The translations under genes and the position numbers were made by a program. Below, in pieces: positions 8,100-16,373 of a stretch of 64,000 bases of DNA. The notes beneath the pieces were generated by a model. The model ran no database searches and was not told the origin of the DNA. It saw only the letters and a list, made by a program, of their open reading frames with translations. The DNA comes from Paenibacillaceae bacterium. Its GTDB lineage: Bacteria; Bacillota; Bacilli; Paenibacillales; Paenibacillaceae. The DNA lies in NCBI GenBank assembly GCA_004134985.1, contig REGQ01000008.1, positions 1 through 64,000 on the forward strand, written 5' to 3'. Positions within the stretch are counted from its first letter, which is position 1. Every line of letters begins with the position of its first letter.

Positions 8100-8609
8100 A
8101 TGCCAAATCAGGGACAGCAGTTCCCCGGCGCAGCAGATCCGTTCTCGTCAGGAGGCGGTTTTCCTCAGGGCGGGATGCCTTCTTTCGGTCAGGAAGCCTC
8201 AGGGATGCCTTCCCCAGTAGTCATGCCTTCCGTCGTTCCTGCTTCCTCGCAGTTTTCAGGCGTCACCGAAGCTGTCAAGTCAAGCAGCGGCTTATCCATG
8301 CCCAGCCTCGGCGACATCAAAGGATTTCTTGATCGTGTTGGCGGAATTGACGGACTGCTCAGCACGGTGGGCAAAGTTCAGAAGGTCATGTCAAGCGTGC
8401 AGCAGATGGCGCCAATGGTGAAATTGATTATGGGTTCTTTCGGCAGCAAGAAGGGCGCTGTCGCCGCAAGCAAGGATGACGACGAATGGACACCGCCGCG
8501 CAGACGCAAACGTCGCACAGGCAGCGCTGCCCGCCCGCGCAGGAAATCCTCAAGTGCAGGCAAGCGACGCCCCGTGCAGCGAAGGACAAAATCGACGAAA
8601 CGGCGTTAG
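8100..8609 (+). CDS. yqfQ: VrrA/YqfQ family protein
   Basis: A protein of about 170 residues. The N-terminal half is low-complexity, rich in Gly, Pro, Ser, Phe and Gln (MPNQGQQFPGAADPF...). The middle (LGDIKGFLDRVGGIDGL.., MAPMVKLIMGSFG) is an amphipathic conserved core. The C-terminus is a very basic Arg/Lys/Ser tail (PPRRRKRRTGS... to TKSTKRR). This layout is that of the YqfQ/VrrA family, of unknown function. The ATG at 8100 has AAGGG 5 nt upstream; a GTG at 8064 with AAAGGG further upstream is an alternative. It is transcribed convergently with pit. Confidence 0.75.
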   Translation: MPNQGQQFPGAADPFSSGGGFPQGGMPSFGQEASGMPSPVVMPSVVPASSQFSGVTEAVKSSSGLSMPSLGDIKGFLDRVGGIDGLLSTVGKVQKVMSSVQQMAPMVKLIMGSFGSKKGAVAASKDDDEWTPPRRRKRRTGSAARPRRKSSSAGKRRPVQRRTKSTKRR

Positions 8610-8653
8610 CAAAATAACAAACTCATGTGTTCATGCTTCATAATGTAAAATTG

Positions 8654-8681
8654 AAAAACCCCCGGCAATCCGGGGGTTTTT
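8654..8681. terminator. Bidirectional terminator between yqfQ and pit
   Basis: A perfect stem AAAAACCCCCGG / CCGGGGGTTTTT with a CAAT loop. Poly-A on one side and poly-T on the other let it serve both convergent genes. Confidence 0.92.
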
Positions 8682-8698
8682 CTGCGTTGCTGTCTTTA

Positions 8699-9703
8699 TT
8701 ATAGCCAAATCCAGGCAATAAGCCAGTAAATGAGCATTGCCATAATAACGGTAATCGGGATCGTAATAACCCAGGCCATCATGATCCGCCCGGCAAGCGA
8801 CCACTTGACGTTGGCAAAGCGCTTCGCACTGCCGACACCAAGAATCGATGACGTGATTACATGAGTCGTACTGACCGGGAAATGCGTAATCGTCGCTGTC
8901 AAAATAACGACCGCAGAACCGATATCCGCCGCGAAACCGTTGATCGGTTCAATTTTGAAAATTTTCGTCCCCATCGTCTTAATGATTTTCCATCCGCCTA
9001 CCGATGTACCGAGCGCCATCGCAGTAGCCGCCGACAGCTTGACCCACAACGGAACGTCAAGATTATCCTGCAAACCCGCTGCTACGAGCGCGAACGTAAT
9101 GATCCCCATCGCCTTCTGCGCATCATTGGTACCATGCGTGAACGACTGGAAAGCAGCGGTAAAGATTTGCGTAATCCGAAACCCTTTGTTGACCTGATGC
9201 GGGCTGCGGTTCGCAAATATTTTTTTCAATAGCCACATAAATAAAAAGCCGAGTGCGAAAGCAATGAGCGGCGAGAAGATCAGCGCTTTAACAATATTCG
9301 TAAATCCGCTCGCATTCACGCCCGCAATACCGGCCGCCCCAATAACCGCTCCGACCAGTGAACCGATCAAAGCATGGGAGGAAGAGGACGGGATACCGAA
9401 GTACCACGTGATCAAGTTCCAGGCAATGGCAGCGATGAGCGCCGCAATAACGATCTGCTCGCCATGCTGCAAGGTCGCCGGATCGGCGATATCGCCACCG
9501 ATCGTCTTGGCTACCCCTGTAAAGGTCAATGCCCCGACGAAATTCATCGTAGATGCCAGTAAAATGGCCACCCGTGGTGACAAGGCTCTTGTCGAGACAG
9601 CCGTGGCAATCGCATTTGCCGTATCATGAAATCCATTTATAAAGTCAAAAGCCAAAGCGAGAAAGACGACAAGGCACATGATGAGAAAAGCAGCATCTAA
9701 CAT
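8699..9703 (-). CDS. pit: PiT-family inorganic phosphate transporter
   Basis: A 334-residue polytopic membrane protein that imports phosphate (as metal-phosphate) using an ion gradient. The two family signatures are present: FINGFHDTANAIATAVSTRAL near residues 22-42 and SFTHGTNDAQKAMGIITFAL near residue 188. Roughly ten hydrophobic segments are visible. It is the second gene of an operon with a DUF47 protein 19 nt upstream, the usual PiT accessory partner. Upstream PhoP-like boxes suggest induction by phosphate starvation. Confidence 0.93.
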   Translation of the reverse strand: MLDAAFLIMCLVVFLALAFDFINGFHDTANAIATAVSTRALSPRVAILLASTMNFVGALTFTGVAKTIGGDIADPATLQHGEQIVIAALIAAIAWNLITWYFGIPSSSSHALIGSLVGAVIGAAGIAGVNASGFTNIVKALIFSPLIAFALGFLFMWLLKKIFANRSPHQVNKGFRITQIFTAAFQSFTHGTNDAQKAMGIITFALVAAGLQDNLDVPLWVKLSAATAMALGTSVGGWKIIKTMGTKIFKIEPINGFAADIGSAVVILTATITHFPVSTTHVITSSILGVGSAKRFANVKWSLAGRIMMAWVITIPITVIMAMLIYWLIAWIWL

Positions 9704-9722
9704 TTTCTATGCACCGCCCGCA

Positions 9723-10331
9723 TTAGCTGTTCCGCATAACGATCGTTTCGAGTTTGTTTGCTACATCCTCGCAGTAATCGGTCGTTTGCTCAAGCCGTTC
9801 ATAGATTTCCTTGCGCTTGATCAGTTCAATCGGGTCCGATACATTGGCGAAGAGACTAGTAATACACACCCGCAGCAGATCATCCGCATTGTTCTCAAGC
9901 TCATTGATCTTGATAGCCGGCTCACGGATCGCAAGCAGCTTCTTCTCAGAAAGCAAATAAATAGCCTTCTTGATCTCATGAGAACAACGAATCAGGTTGT
10001 CCGCAAACAAGATGATGTACTCATCAGGCTCACTGATGTGGTACATTTCAAACCGGGAAGCGCAAGCCTCAATCCCATCAAGCACATCGTCAAGCGATGT
10101 TGTCAATGTCATGATGTCATCCCGCTCAATCGGTGTAATAAAGGTTTTGTTCAGCTCCGTCAAAATAATATGTACATTGCGGTCGCATTTCGATTCAAAT
10201 TCCTTCATCGCCTTGGCAAATGCCGGAAGATCCTTCAAGTCCCGCACATGTTCGCTGAAATATTCTACCGCTTCAACGATCGTATCTGCCATTTCCTCCA
10301 ACGTTTTGAAAAAAATATTTTTCTTCTTCAC
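9723..10331 (-). CDS. DUF47/PhoU-like Pit accessory protein
   Basis: A 202-residue all-helical DUF47 protein (YkaA/TIGR00153-like) that begins MKKKNIFFKTLEEMADTI. Acidic E..ALE/ECASRFE-type motifs resemble PhoU metal-binding helices. These proteins accompany PiT transporters and probably modulate them. It is first in the two-gene operon. Confidence 0.88.
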   Translation of the reverse strand: MKKKNIFFKTLEEMADTIVEAVEYFSEHVRDLKDLPAFAKAMKEFESKCDRNVHIILTELNKTFITPIERDDIMTLTTSLDDVLDGIEACASRFEMYHISEPDEYIILFADNLIRCSHEIKKAIYLLSEKKLLAIREPAIKINELENNADDLLRVCITSLFANVSDPIELIKRKEIYERLEQTTDYCEDVANKLETIVMRNS

Positions 10332-10493
10332 CTTCGAAATTTCCCCTTTACCGCGAGCTTTGGATAGTTACCGACGAAGCATGAACGGCTTCGCCCGTCC
10401 TTTGGACAGAGAAGTGTTCGTTACACAGCGAAAATATAAATGTTATGGTATGCAGCTGATGCACCCTTGCATTTAAAAATATGCCGAAACTAT

Positions 10494-10533
10494 CTTATCA
10501 TACTTTACAGTAGAATTGTTAACGGATTGTTAA
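10494..10533 (-). promoter_or_regulatory. Promoter with tandem PhoP-type boxes for the DUF47-pit operon
   Basis: Read leftward there are two direct TTAACA repeats (10528-10533 and 10517-10522) separated by exactly 5 nt. The second is also the -35 box of a promoter whose -10 GATAAG lies at 10494-10499 with a 17-nt spacer. Bacillus PhoP binds direct repeats of TT(A/T/C)ACA spaced about 5 nt. The match and the gene function agree; binding itself is inferred. Confidence 0.6.
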
Positions 10534-10580
10534 GGTTTATAAAAAAAATCACCAATTTTCATTTTTTTTCGACAAAAATG

Positions 10581-10606
10581 AAAAGACGCAACAATTGTGC
10601 GTCTTT
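10581..10606. terminator. Terminator downstream of yerB
   Basis: The stem AAAAGACGCA / TGCGTCTTT has a 7-nt loop. Read leftward it is followed by TTCATTTTT. It lies about 25 nt after the yerB stop. Confidence 0.8.
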
Positions 10607-10629
10607 AAGTTCCCCTAATATTCCCATTG

Positions 10630-11721
10630 TTATTCAATTGTGATATGTTCTGCAAAGGCCGGCTTCATTGGGATGATGTGGTAAAAGCTTTTACCTGCTG
10701 TAAGCGGCACCTCAGCGCCATCCTTCATAATCCGAATTAATCCATCTGCCGCCCGCACCCATTCGGCTTCCATGACTTTTCCATGCTGGAACACCATAGC
10801 AGGTCCGCCGGAATTCAAATCGACCGCCAATCGGCCGACATCATCCAGCGTACGGTGCGCGGTGCCGATCATCACCAGATTGGAGACGGCCAACTGCTCT
10901 TCATTATTCAGATCAATATGAGGCTCGCCATTTACAAAACGCTGATACAGCTTCTTCTCCGCATCGTACGTATAGGATACCCGGTACTTCTTCATTGAAA
11001 ACCAGATTTCAACTTTCGAAGCGTCCGTTCCCTGCATTGCAGTCTCGCCTTCCGGTTGGAAGGGCAGCGTCGGGATCGTGACCGTCGATTCAAATTTGCG
11101 ATGATCCGCTCCAGCTCGCAGCTTTTCCAGGTTCGTATAGAGATTATGCGGCGCTTTGCGGAAGCTTTCTCTCCAGAAAAACGGCCCTGAGTTTGAAATC
11201 TCATCCAGATTATCCTTGCGCTGCTGCTGCAAAATCGCATAGCCGTCATTGCTGGCTCCAGCATGAGCAAGCACCGCCTTGTAGGTCTCCCCCAGTTCAA
11301 TCAAATACGGGCGAATGCTGCGCACCGGACCGATCGCTTCCTCGAACGAATCACTTTGGAACACCGCCACCAGTCTCGTAATGCCGCCCTCGGCCAGCAG
11401 TTCCCATATAATATCTGCATGCGTCAACCCGGATTGCGGCCTTGCCTCCGGCGCATTGTTGATCATGACAGCAATCGGACGGGCCTCAGAAGCCTCCTCC
11501 TGTTTCATGCCTGTCAAAGGAGCAATAAAGCCAAGTTCCGGCTCCGGCTCCTCTTCCGGTTCAGGCAGGGCAGGCTCGATAATGCCTGAATCATTTTCCT
11601 TTATATTCTGCGACGTTTCGGCCTTCGAAGCGCAGCCTCCCAACAGCAGCGTTAATGCCAGCAAAAGCGGCAGACTTATTTCCCACAAATTTCTACGTTT
11701 CCGATCGTTCAATTTACGCAC
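10630..11721 (-). CDS. yerB: DUF3048 lipoprotein, YerB-like
   Basis: A 363-residue secreted lipoprotein. A signal peptide (residues 13-29, hydrophobic LLLALTLLLGG) ends in the lipobox LLGGC with Cys at about residue 30, then an acidic linker (EEEPEPELG). The DUF3048 core begins APLTGM near residue 67 and includes ARPIAVMINN.PEARPQSGL. Substrate and role are unknown; the family is anchored on the outer membrane face of Firmicutes. It is monocistronic here. Confidence 0.88.
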   Translation of the reverse strand: MRKLNDRKRRNLWEISLPLLLALTLLLGGCASKAETSQNIKENDSGIIEPALPEPEEEPEPELGFIAPLTGMKQEEASEARPIAVMINNAPEARPQSGLTHADIIWELLAEGGITRLVAVFQSDSFEEAIGPVRSIRPYLIELGETYKAVLAHAGASNDGYAILQQQRKDNLDEISNSGPFFWRESFRKAPHNLYTNLEKLRAGADHRKFESTVTIPTLPFQPEGETAMQGTDASKVEIWFSMKKYRVSYTYDAEKKLYQRFVNGEPHIDLNNEEQLAVSNLVMIGTAHRTLDDVGRLAVDLNSGGPAMVFQHGKVMEAEWVRAADGLIRIMKDGAEVPLTAGKSFYHIIPMKPAFAEHITIE

Positions 11722-11826
11722 CCATCCTTTATACGATTAATTAGAATGAAAACCTTCTCAATTCTATTAAACCATATCCGGGACGGGTTTGTCTTGAACT
11801 TCCTGCTTTCTGGAAAAAAACTAAGT

Positions 11827-12765
11827 TCAGTCCTGGCTCGCAGCGTGCCGGTCCAGCTTGTGGAACAAGCTCTTGAAAATAATATCCCGCTTCACAAAGC
11901 GAGTATAACGGATAAAATGACGGGAGGCATCATGACTCCATGTTAGGCCATCATTGAGGACCGGACTGTGCACAAGTTCTGTAACGAGCGCATCAGGATC
12001 TGTAAAATAAGCAATCGTAGCGATATCCCAAATGACACGCGAATAGCCGAAATGGTCTTCAGCACAAGATTCATAGCGTTCCGCCAGAAAATCGCCAATC
12101 GCACCTTTTCCTCTGACAAAAGTGTTGATCTCTGAAAGGGTAGTAAGCAGATGGGAGGCGACGCCCAGGCAGGGCACAAGTACAAGCGGGACGCCGCTGT
12201 CGAAAATCACCTGAGCTGCCGAAACATCCTGCTTCAGATTAAATTCATTCGCATCTGGCCATTGCAGCGCATGACCACCCAACCAGACCACGACAATTTT
12301 CTCAATAATACGCGGCTCCAGCAAGATCGCGGACGCTACATTTGTAATGGCGCCAATCGCGGTGATATAGAGCGGCTCGTCGTCAGGTGCCGCGAGCGCC
12401 TTGGCGATCAGATCACGAGCGGCAGGACTGTCAACTGGCTTGTTTTTTCCAGGTAGATACGTTTCAGAACCTTTGTACACATACCCTTCAGATGGCTTGT
12501 TCAGCCGTGCCACAATGCGAATAATTTCATCATAGCTTTTTTCCATCCCGTCCTTGGGGCCATTGGAAAGCTCATTGAAGAAAGGCGCGGCATAGATCGC
12601 CTGCAAATTAATCTTATCCGGAGATAGCAGCGCGTGCACAAGCGCAAACTGATCGTCAATTTCATTGAAGGTATCGGTATCAAGCACCATATTTACTTTG
12701 CCCGTAGGGGGCTGCAAACGACTCAGGCGGAATTCTTCCGTTAGTTCGGGGTACAAAATCGTCAT
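11827..12765 (-). CDS. Inosine-uridine-type nucleoside hydrolase
   Basis: A 312-residue IUNH-family N-ribohydrolase that cleaves nucleosides to base and ribose. The N-terminal Ca-binding Asp cluster is MVLDTDTFNEIDDQFAL (residues 26-42; family DxDxxxDD). Further support is AIGAITNVASAIL and VVWLGGHALQWP, and a late D/N-containing motif around VIWDIAT. The protein is divergently arranged with an AraC-type regulator, which is probably its controller. In this window it would feed bases to the purine salvage transporters. Confidence 0.87.
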   Translation of the reverse strand: MTILYPELTEEFRLSRLQPPTGKVNMVLDTDTFNEIDDQFALVHALLSPDKINLQAIYAAPFFNELSNGPKDGMEKSYDEIIRIVARLNKPSEGYVYKGSETYLPGKNKPVDSPAARDLIAKALAAPDDEPLYITAIGAITNVASAILLEPRIIEKIVVVWLGGHALQWPDANEFNLKQDVSAAQVIFDSGVPLVLVPCLGVASHLLTTLSEINTFVRGKGAIGDFLAERYESCAEDHFGYSRVIWDIATIAYFTDPDALVTELVHSPVLNDGLTWSHDASRHFIRYTRFVKRDIIFKSLFHKLDRHAASQD

Positions 12766-12943
12766 AGTCAGATGACCTCACTTTTATGGATAGTGGTTAT
12801 GGCAATTAAGACTATATCCAAAAATCCGAGATAATAATATACTATTCTGGATATCTTCTTTATATAAAATGGCTTTTTTCTTAAAAAAGCTTATTTCCAA
12901 AATAAAGATACCCCATATCGCCAAGAGAGGAACACCGAAACGA

Positions 12944-13735
12944 ATGAGTGGACCAATACACGGCCGCCTGGGCACACTTGATTTTTATAATTATATCCGG
13001 CACGAAGCGCATACTTCCATTGATTTCCACCGGCATACGGGCTATGAAATTGTGTATTACCAAAGCGGCCGCGGCACGACAACGCTTGGCAAAGCCACTT
13101 ATCGCTATCAAGCGGGTACCTTTACTGTGATCGCCCCTGAGCTGCCGCATGACGAGCATCGGCATACGGACACGGAGCTGATGTTTGTCGGGTTTGACTA
13201 CAGCAATGCGCCGGTACCGCTGCGCACTGGGCTTTATAGCGACTCGCCGGATGGCGCAGTGGGAAGGCTGCTTAAGCGGATGGGAACCGAGATTGCCGGC
13301 AAGGCGAGCTATTATGATATTAAGCTGGACTGCCTGCTGACAGAGACGATTGTAGAAATCGGCAGGCTGACCAATAGCCCGGCGGCACCTGAGCCGGAAG
13401 AGAAACTGATTTATGCGCAAAATTATTTTCAGCAGTATTATGCCGACCAGATTGATCTTGCCGGGCTCGCCCGCACACTTGGATACAGTTACGATTATTT
13501 CCGGCACTTGTTCAAGGCGCAGACCGGCTATTCCCCCATGCAGTATATCGTTGACCAGCGGATGAAACGAGCCAGGCAGCTGCTCAGCACAACGGACAAA
13601 TCCGTTACGACCGTAGCGCTGGAATGCGGATTTTCCAATGCACCGCAGTTTTGCATGCTGTTCAAGAAACAACACGGACAGTCGCCAGGCAATTACCGCA
13701 AACATGTCGAAGAAACGTCAGCCAATTGGCAATGA
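12944..13735 (+). CDS. AraC-family transcriptional regulator with cupin sensor
   Basis: About 263 residues. The N-terminal cupin-like ligand domain includes SIDFHRHTGYEIVYYQSG and ELPHDEHRH. The C-terminal 100 residues carry two helix-turn-helix motifs: LARTLGYSYDYFRHLFKAQTGYSP and VALECGFSNAPQFCMLFKKQ. I chose the ATG at 12944 (MSGPIHGRLG) because the upstream extension is not family-like, though the GAGAGG is 13 nt away, slightly far. It is divergent from the nucleoside hydrolase across about 180 bp, so sugar or nucleoside sensing is a reasonable guess. Confidence 0.85.
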   Translation: MSGPIHGRLGTLDFYNYIRHEAHTSIDFHRHTGYEIVYYQSGRGTTTLGKATYRYQAGTFTVIAPELPHDEHRHTDTELMFVGFDYSNAPVPLRTGLYSDSPDGAVGRLLKRMGTEIAGKASYYDIKLDCLLTETIVEIGRLTNSPAAPEPEEKLIYAQNYFQQYYADQIDLAGLARTLGYSYDYFRHLFKAQTGYSPMQYIVDQRMKRARQLLSTTDKSVTTVALECGFSNAPQFCMLFKKQHGQSPGNYRKHVEETSANWQ

Positions 13736-13834
13736 CGAGCAAGTGAGTCGCATGACAGGCCGGAGAGGCGGAGCCTTGAGTGTGCTAGCAAGCCGCGCAG
13801 CATCGAGGCAAGCCGCACGCCATTTGACGACAAT

Positions 13835-13864
13835 GCGCCAGGGGGTTGTAAACCCGCCTGGCGC
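13835..13864 (+). terminator. Hairpin downstream of the AraC regulator
   Basis: GCGCCAG pairs with CTGGCGC around a loop containing GGGTT/AACCC. It lies about 100 nt past the AraC stop. There is no strong T tract (TCTATAAG), so this may be a weak terminator or only a repeat. Confidence 0.4.
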
Positions 13865-13987
13865 TCTATAAGTGCTCGCTGTATTTTTTACTATGCTTGC
13901 ATTATACTCTGAATTTGGTTGCATACCGTTAATCTTGCTTGCTAATAAACTAAATGATTGAACTGAATCCAGATGCAGTCTCGACGA

Positions 13988-14815
13988 TTATATACTCCAA
14001 TGATGCCACTGTTCATGTCGTTTTTCCAAATCGACAAGCCACTGGGACGTCAGGCGGATTGCCTCATCCTGATGCTGCCGGGAAGAGTAGGTGTGATCGC
14101 TCTGAAACAAAATCTCCTTGTCGCACTGTCCTTCGCTCCGCGTCCAGAATACTTTTTGGAACAAGAAGCTGTAGTCGACTGGAATGGTATCATCGCTCGT
14201 ACCGTGCACCAGCAGCACGTCCCCGCTAAATCGCGGCGCTGCCTGAAACGGCTGATGCTGGAGCAAAGAGTCGAAGAATGACGGCTGCAAGGAGTAGCCC
14301 GTATGGTCGGTGCTGCCAGTCTTAACCGCTTCATCATACCCTTCGCGTCCGACAATTCTTACAATATCATTGAACGGGTAGGCTACCGGGGACCAGAGCA
14401 CAAGCGTCTTCACTCTCTTGTCTTTAACGGCGGTAAGCAGCGCCGTTGCCCCACCCAGACTATGCCCCAACAAAATAACTCGCTGCGGGTCTACGCAATC
14501 CATACTGAGTACATAATCCAATGCCGTACGCGTCTGGTCAATCATCGAGTCCAGTCCGAGTGCGCCGTAATCGCCGTTGCTTTCTCCGCATCCGCCATAA
14601 TCAAAACGCAGTACATAGTACCCTGCTTCAGACAATGCGCGCCCCGCTTTTACAAACAACCGATCGACTCCAATCCGGTTGCCGGCGAAACCGTGGCAAA
14701 TAATAATTGCCGGGGACTTCCCGCTATCCGCTTTGTTGCTAGCAGCCGGATAGTGCAATGTTGCGGCGAGTTCCAGTCCATCCTCGCCTGTCTTCAATGT
14801 AAGTGCCTTTTCCAT
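13988..14815 (-). CDS. Alpha/beta-hydrolase (serine esterase/peptidase-like)
   Basis: A 275-residue alpha/beta-hydrolase of the S9/DUF1749-like cytosolic type. The oxyanion region is IIICHGFAGNRIG, the nucleophile elbow is ILLGHSLGGATALL (Ser at about residue 116), a late Asp is in VLLVHGTSDDTIP, and a His follows near the C-terminus (FQSDHTYSS). The substrate is unknown. The start MEKALTLKTG is preceded by GGAGGT with 6-nt spacing, which favours it over the longer frame. It is single and flanked by repeats. Confidence 0.87.
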   Translation of the reverse strand: MEKALTLKTGEDGLELAATLHYPAASNKADSGKSPAIIICHGFAGNRIGVDRLFVKAGRALSEAGYYVLRFDYGGCGESNGDYGALGLDSMIDQTRTALDYVLSMDCVDPQRVILLGHSLGGATALLTAVKDKRVKTLVLWSPVAYPFNDIVRIVGREGYDEAVKTGSTDHTGYSLQPSFFDSLLQHQPFQAAPRFSGDVLLVHGTSDDTIPVDYSFLFQKVFWTRSEGQCDKEILFQSDHTYSSRQHQDEAIRLTSQWLVDLEKRHEQWHHWSI

Positions 14816-15063
14816 TGGCACACCTCCATATATCATTTAATCCAATAGTTTTAGTCGGAATTATATAATATCATATTACGCGGTCTTGATCTTAATGTCA
14901 ATCCGCATTTGTTGCGAATTTTTTTCTTATGCCAGCTAGCATTAGCAGCATCTTGGCCACTGCGAATTCATGACAGTTGAGTGAATGGGGAATACTTAGC
15001 TATAAGCTATAAATGAGCAAGGCAGAACATTGAGCAACCATATCAGTTAGTTTTATAGCGCTA

Positions 15064-15190
15064 AGCGGACAGACTTTCCGCGATATTGCTCGAAACTAGC
15101 GAAAACTTACTTTGGCGGACAGCAGATCCGTTATTTTGTAAAAAGTGTGTTTTAGGCGGATTTCGCACCAAAAGCGGAACGTCTGGCCGT
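15064..15190. repeat. Dispersed GCGGACAG-N3-TCCG repeat, copy 1
   Basis: A non-coding block containing GCGGACAG-ACT-TTCCGC, then GCGGACAG-CAG-ATCCGTTATT, then AGCGGAAC. The same order of motifs occurs at 19361-19490, and the core recurs in the 51-bp array at 19655-19811 and at 47996-48016. It is an intergenic repeat family with internal CGGA...TCCG dyads. The rest of 14816-15340 shows nothing else I recognise. Confidence 0.75.
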
Positions 15191-15340
15191 GAAAATTGTG
15201 TTTGGGGTGTTTTAGGCAAAATAGCGGGTCGTGTGTCCTCATGAGACATAATTATTGTCGCACATGGCCTACATATGGCTTCCGACTAATCAACCCATCC
15301 CCCAAAAAACGCATCCTACATCCAGGGAGGAACAAACACT

Positions 15341-15460
15341 ATGAAGCAAGTCGTTGAATGGATGGCAGCCCAGTGGCTGACTGTCGTGCTGATCGCTGGC
15401 TGCGCTGCAGCTATCGCCTTTGTTTTCGTCAAGCGCAAATCGCTATTTTTCAAAGAATAG
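15341..15460 (+). CDS. Single-pass membrane microprotein (39 aa)
   Basis: A 39-codon ORF from ATG at 15341 to TAG at 15460. A textbook ribosome binding site AGGGAGG stands 10 nt upstream. The product is MKQVVEWMAAQ, then a hydrophobic helix WLTVVLIAGCAAAIAFVFV (residues 12-30), then a basic tail KRKSLFFKE. The topology predicts an N-out, C-in single-span protein. I do not recognise the family. The surrounding DNA is repeats, so a well-formed RBS plus a clean transmembrane helix is good evidence of a real gene. Confidence 0.65.
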   Translation: MKQVVEWMAAQWLTVVLIAGCAAAIAFVFVKRKSLFFKE

Positions 15461-15501
15461 TACGGAGTGGGTGCCGGGCGAATCGGAACGAGTGATGTAG
15501 C

Positions 15502-15910
15502 GAGTTCGGAGCGAGGGCGGAATGAGCAATGGTGAGGCTAGTTTCGGAGTTAAGTAGAATGAGCAATGACGAGGCTAGTTTCGGAGTTAAGTGGAATGAG
15601 CAAAGATAAGGCCAGTTTCGGAGTTAAGTGGAATGAGCAATGGTGAGGCTAGTTTCGGAGTGAATGAAGCACGGGCTGATGAGGCAGTTTCGGAGTTAAA
15701 AATGTGGAGCGAGCAATGACCAGGCGAGTTTCGGAGCGAATGCGGAATGAGCAATGGTGAGGCGAGTTTCGAAGTAAATGTGGAGCGAGGGCTGATGAGG
15801 CAGTTTCGGAGTGAATGTGGAGCGAAGGCTGATGAGGCAGTTTCGGAATTAAAAATGTGGAGCGAGCAATAACGAGGCGAGTTTCGGAGTGAATGTGGAG
15901 CAAAGGCTGT
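15502..15910. repeat. Degenerate tandem array, about 37-bp unit, 11 copies
   Basis: Units start with GTTTCGGAG at 15541, 15578, 15615, 15652, 15687, 15728, 15766, 15803, 15840 and 15881, with a partial one near 15503. Spacings are 35-41 bp and mostly 37. Each unit reads roughly GTTTCGGAGT(T/G)AA, then GGA(A/G)(T/C)GAG.., then TGAGGC. The short frames inside it are a by-product of the repetition. Copies differ, so it is an old or fast-decaying array, not a CRISPR. Confidence 0.9.
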
Positions 15911-15994
15911 AGTTGGTTAAGGTGAACGAAGGAATGCGCATGGGAACACCTATTGTTTTCTTGCTATAATCAAAGGAATGGCCGCGACAAACGT

Positions 15995-16123
15995 GAAATT
16001 GTTGTAAAAAATACAACATTTCACCTGAAAAAGTCAATTTTCTTAAAAATTGTTGCATAAAGTACAACAATTTCACGAAAATCGCCCAATATGTCTGGAA
16101 AAGTTGTACAAAATACAACAATT
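15995..16123. repeat. Palindromic TTGTTGTA/TACAACAA repeat cluster, copy 1
   Basis: Three successive hairpins of the form AAATTGTTGTA - 4 to 6 nt - TACAACAATTT lie at 15995-16022, 16047-16074 and 16103-16123. A homologous cluster in inverted orientation lies at 63493-63670 near the other end of the window. The intervening spacer (CTGAAAAAG..., ATTTTTCTTAA) is also conserved between the two. Confidence 0.85.
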
Positions 16124-16168
16124 TACACTCTATAACACTTCTCTCGTTCAACTTATATAATCCGAAGC

Positions 16169-16209
16169 GCCAAAAAGATGCCGCCTTGTACAGGCAGCAT
16201 CTTTTTGGC
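16169..16209. terminator. Terminator downstream of the pur operon
   Basis: GCCAAAAAGATGC(C)GCC pairs with GGC(A)GCATCTTTTTGGC around TTGTACA. It is about 165 nt beyond the purD stop and is the strongest stem there, so it is the likely end of the purE-purD transcript. Confidence 0.65.
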
Positions 16210-16373
16210 TTGCGATGCAATCGTGCAGCATCCAGATATGATAATGGCATACAAAAGGACTAACGTCCCGATCGTTGCAATGATGTGATCAGTTGATGTG
16301 ATGAGTTGATGTGAGTTGATCTGACCAGTTGATGTAACCAGCGAATCGAGAGAGTGTGAGTGAGAGCTCCACT

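Noticed and set aside
15502-15910. Possible CRISPR array from regular repeats
   Set aside because: Unit spacing drifts from 35 to 41 bp and the whole unit is similar between copies, so there are no distinct spacers. No cas genes are in the window.
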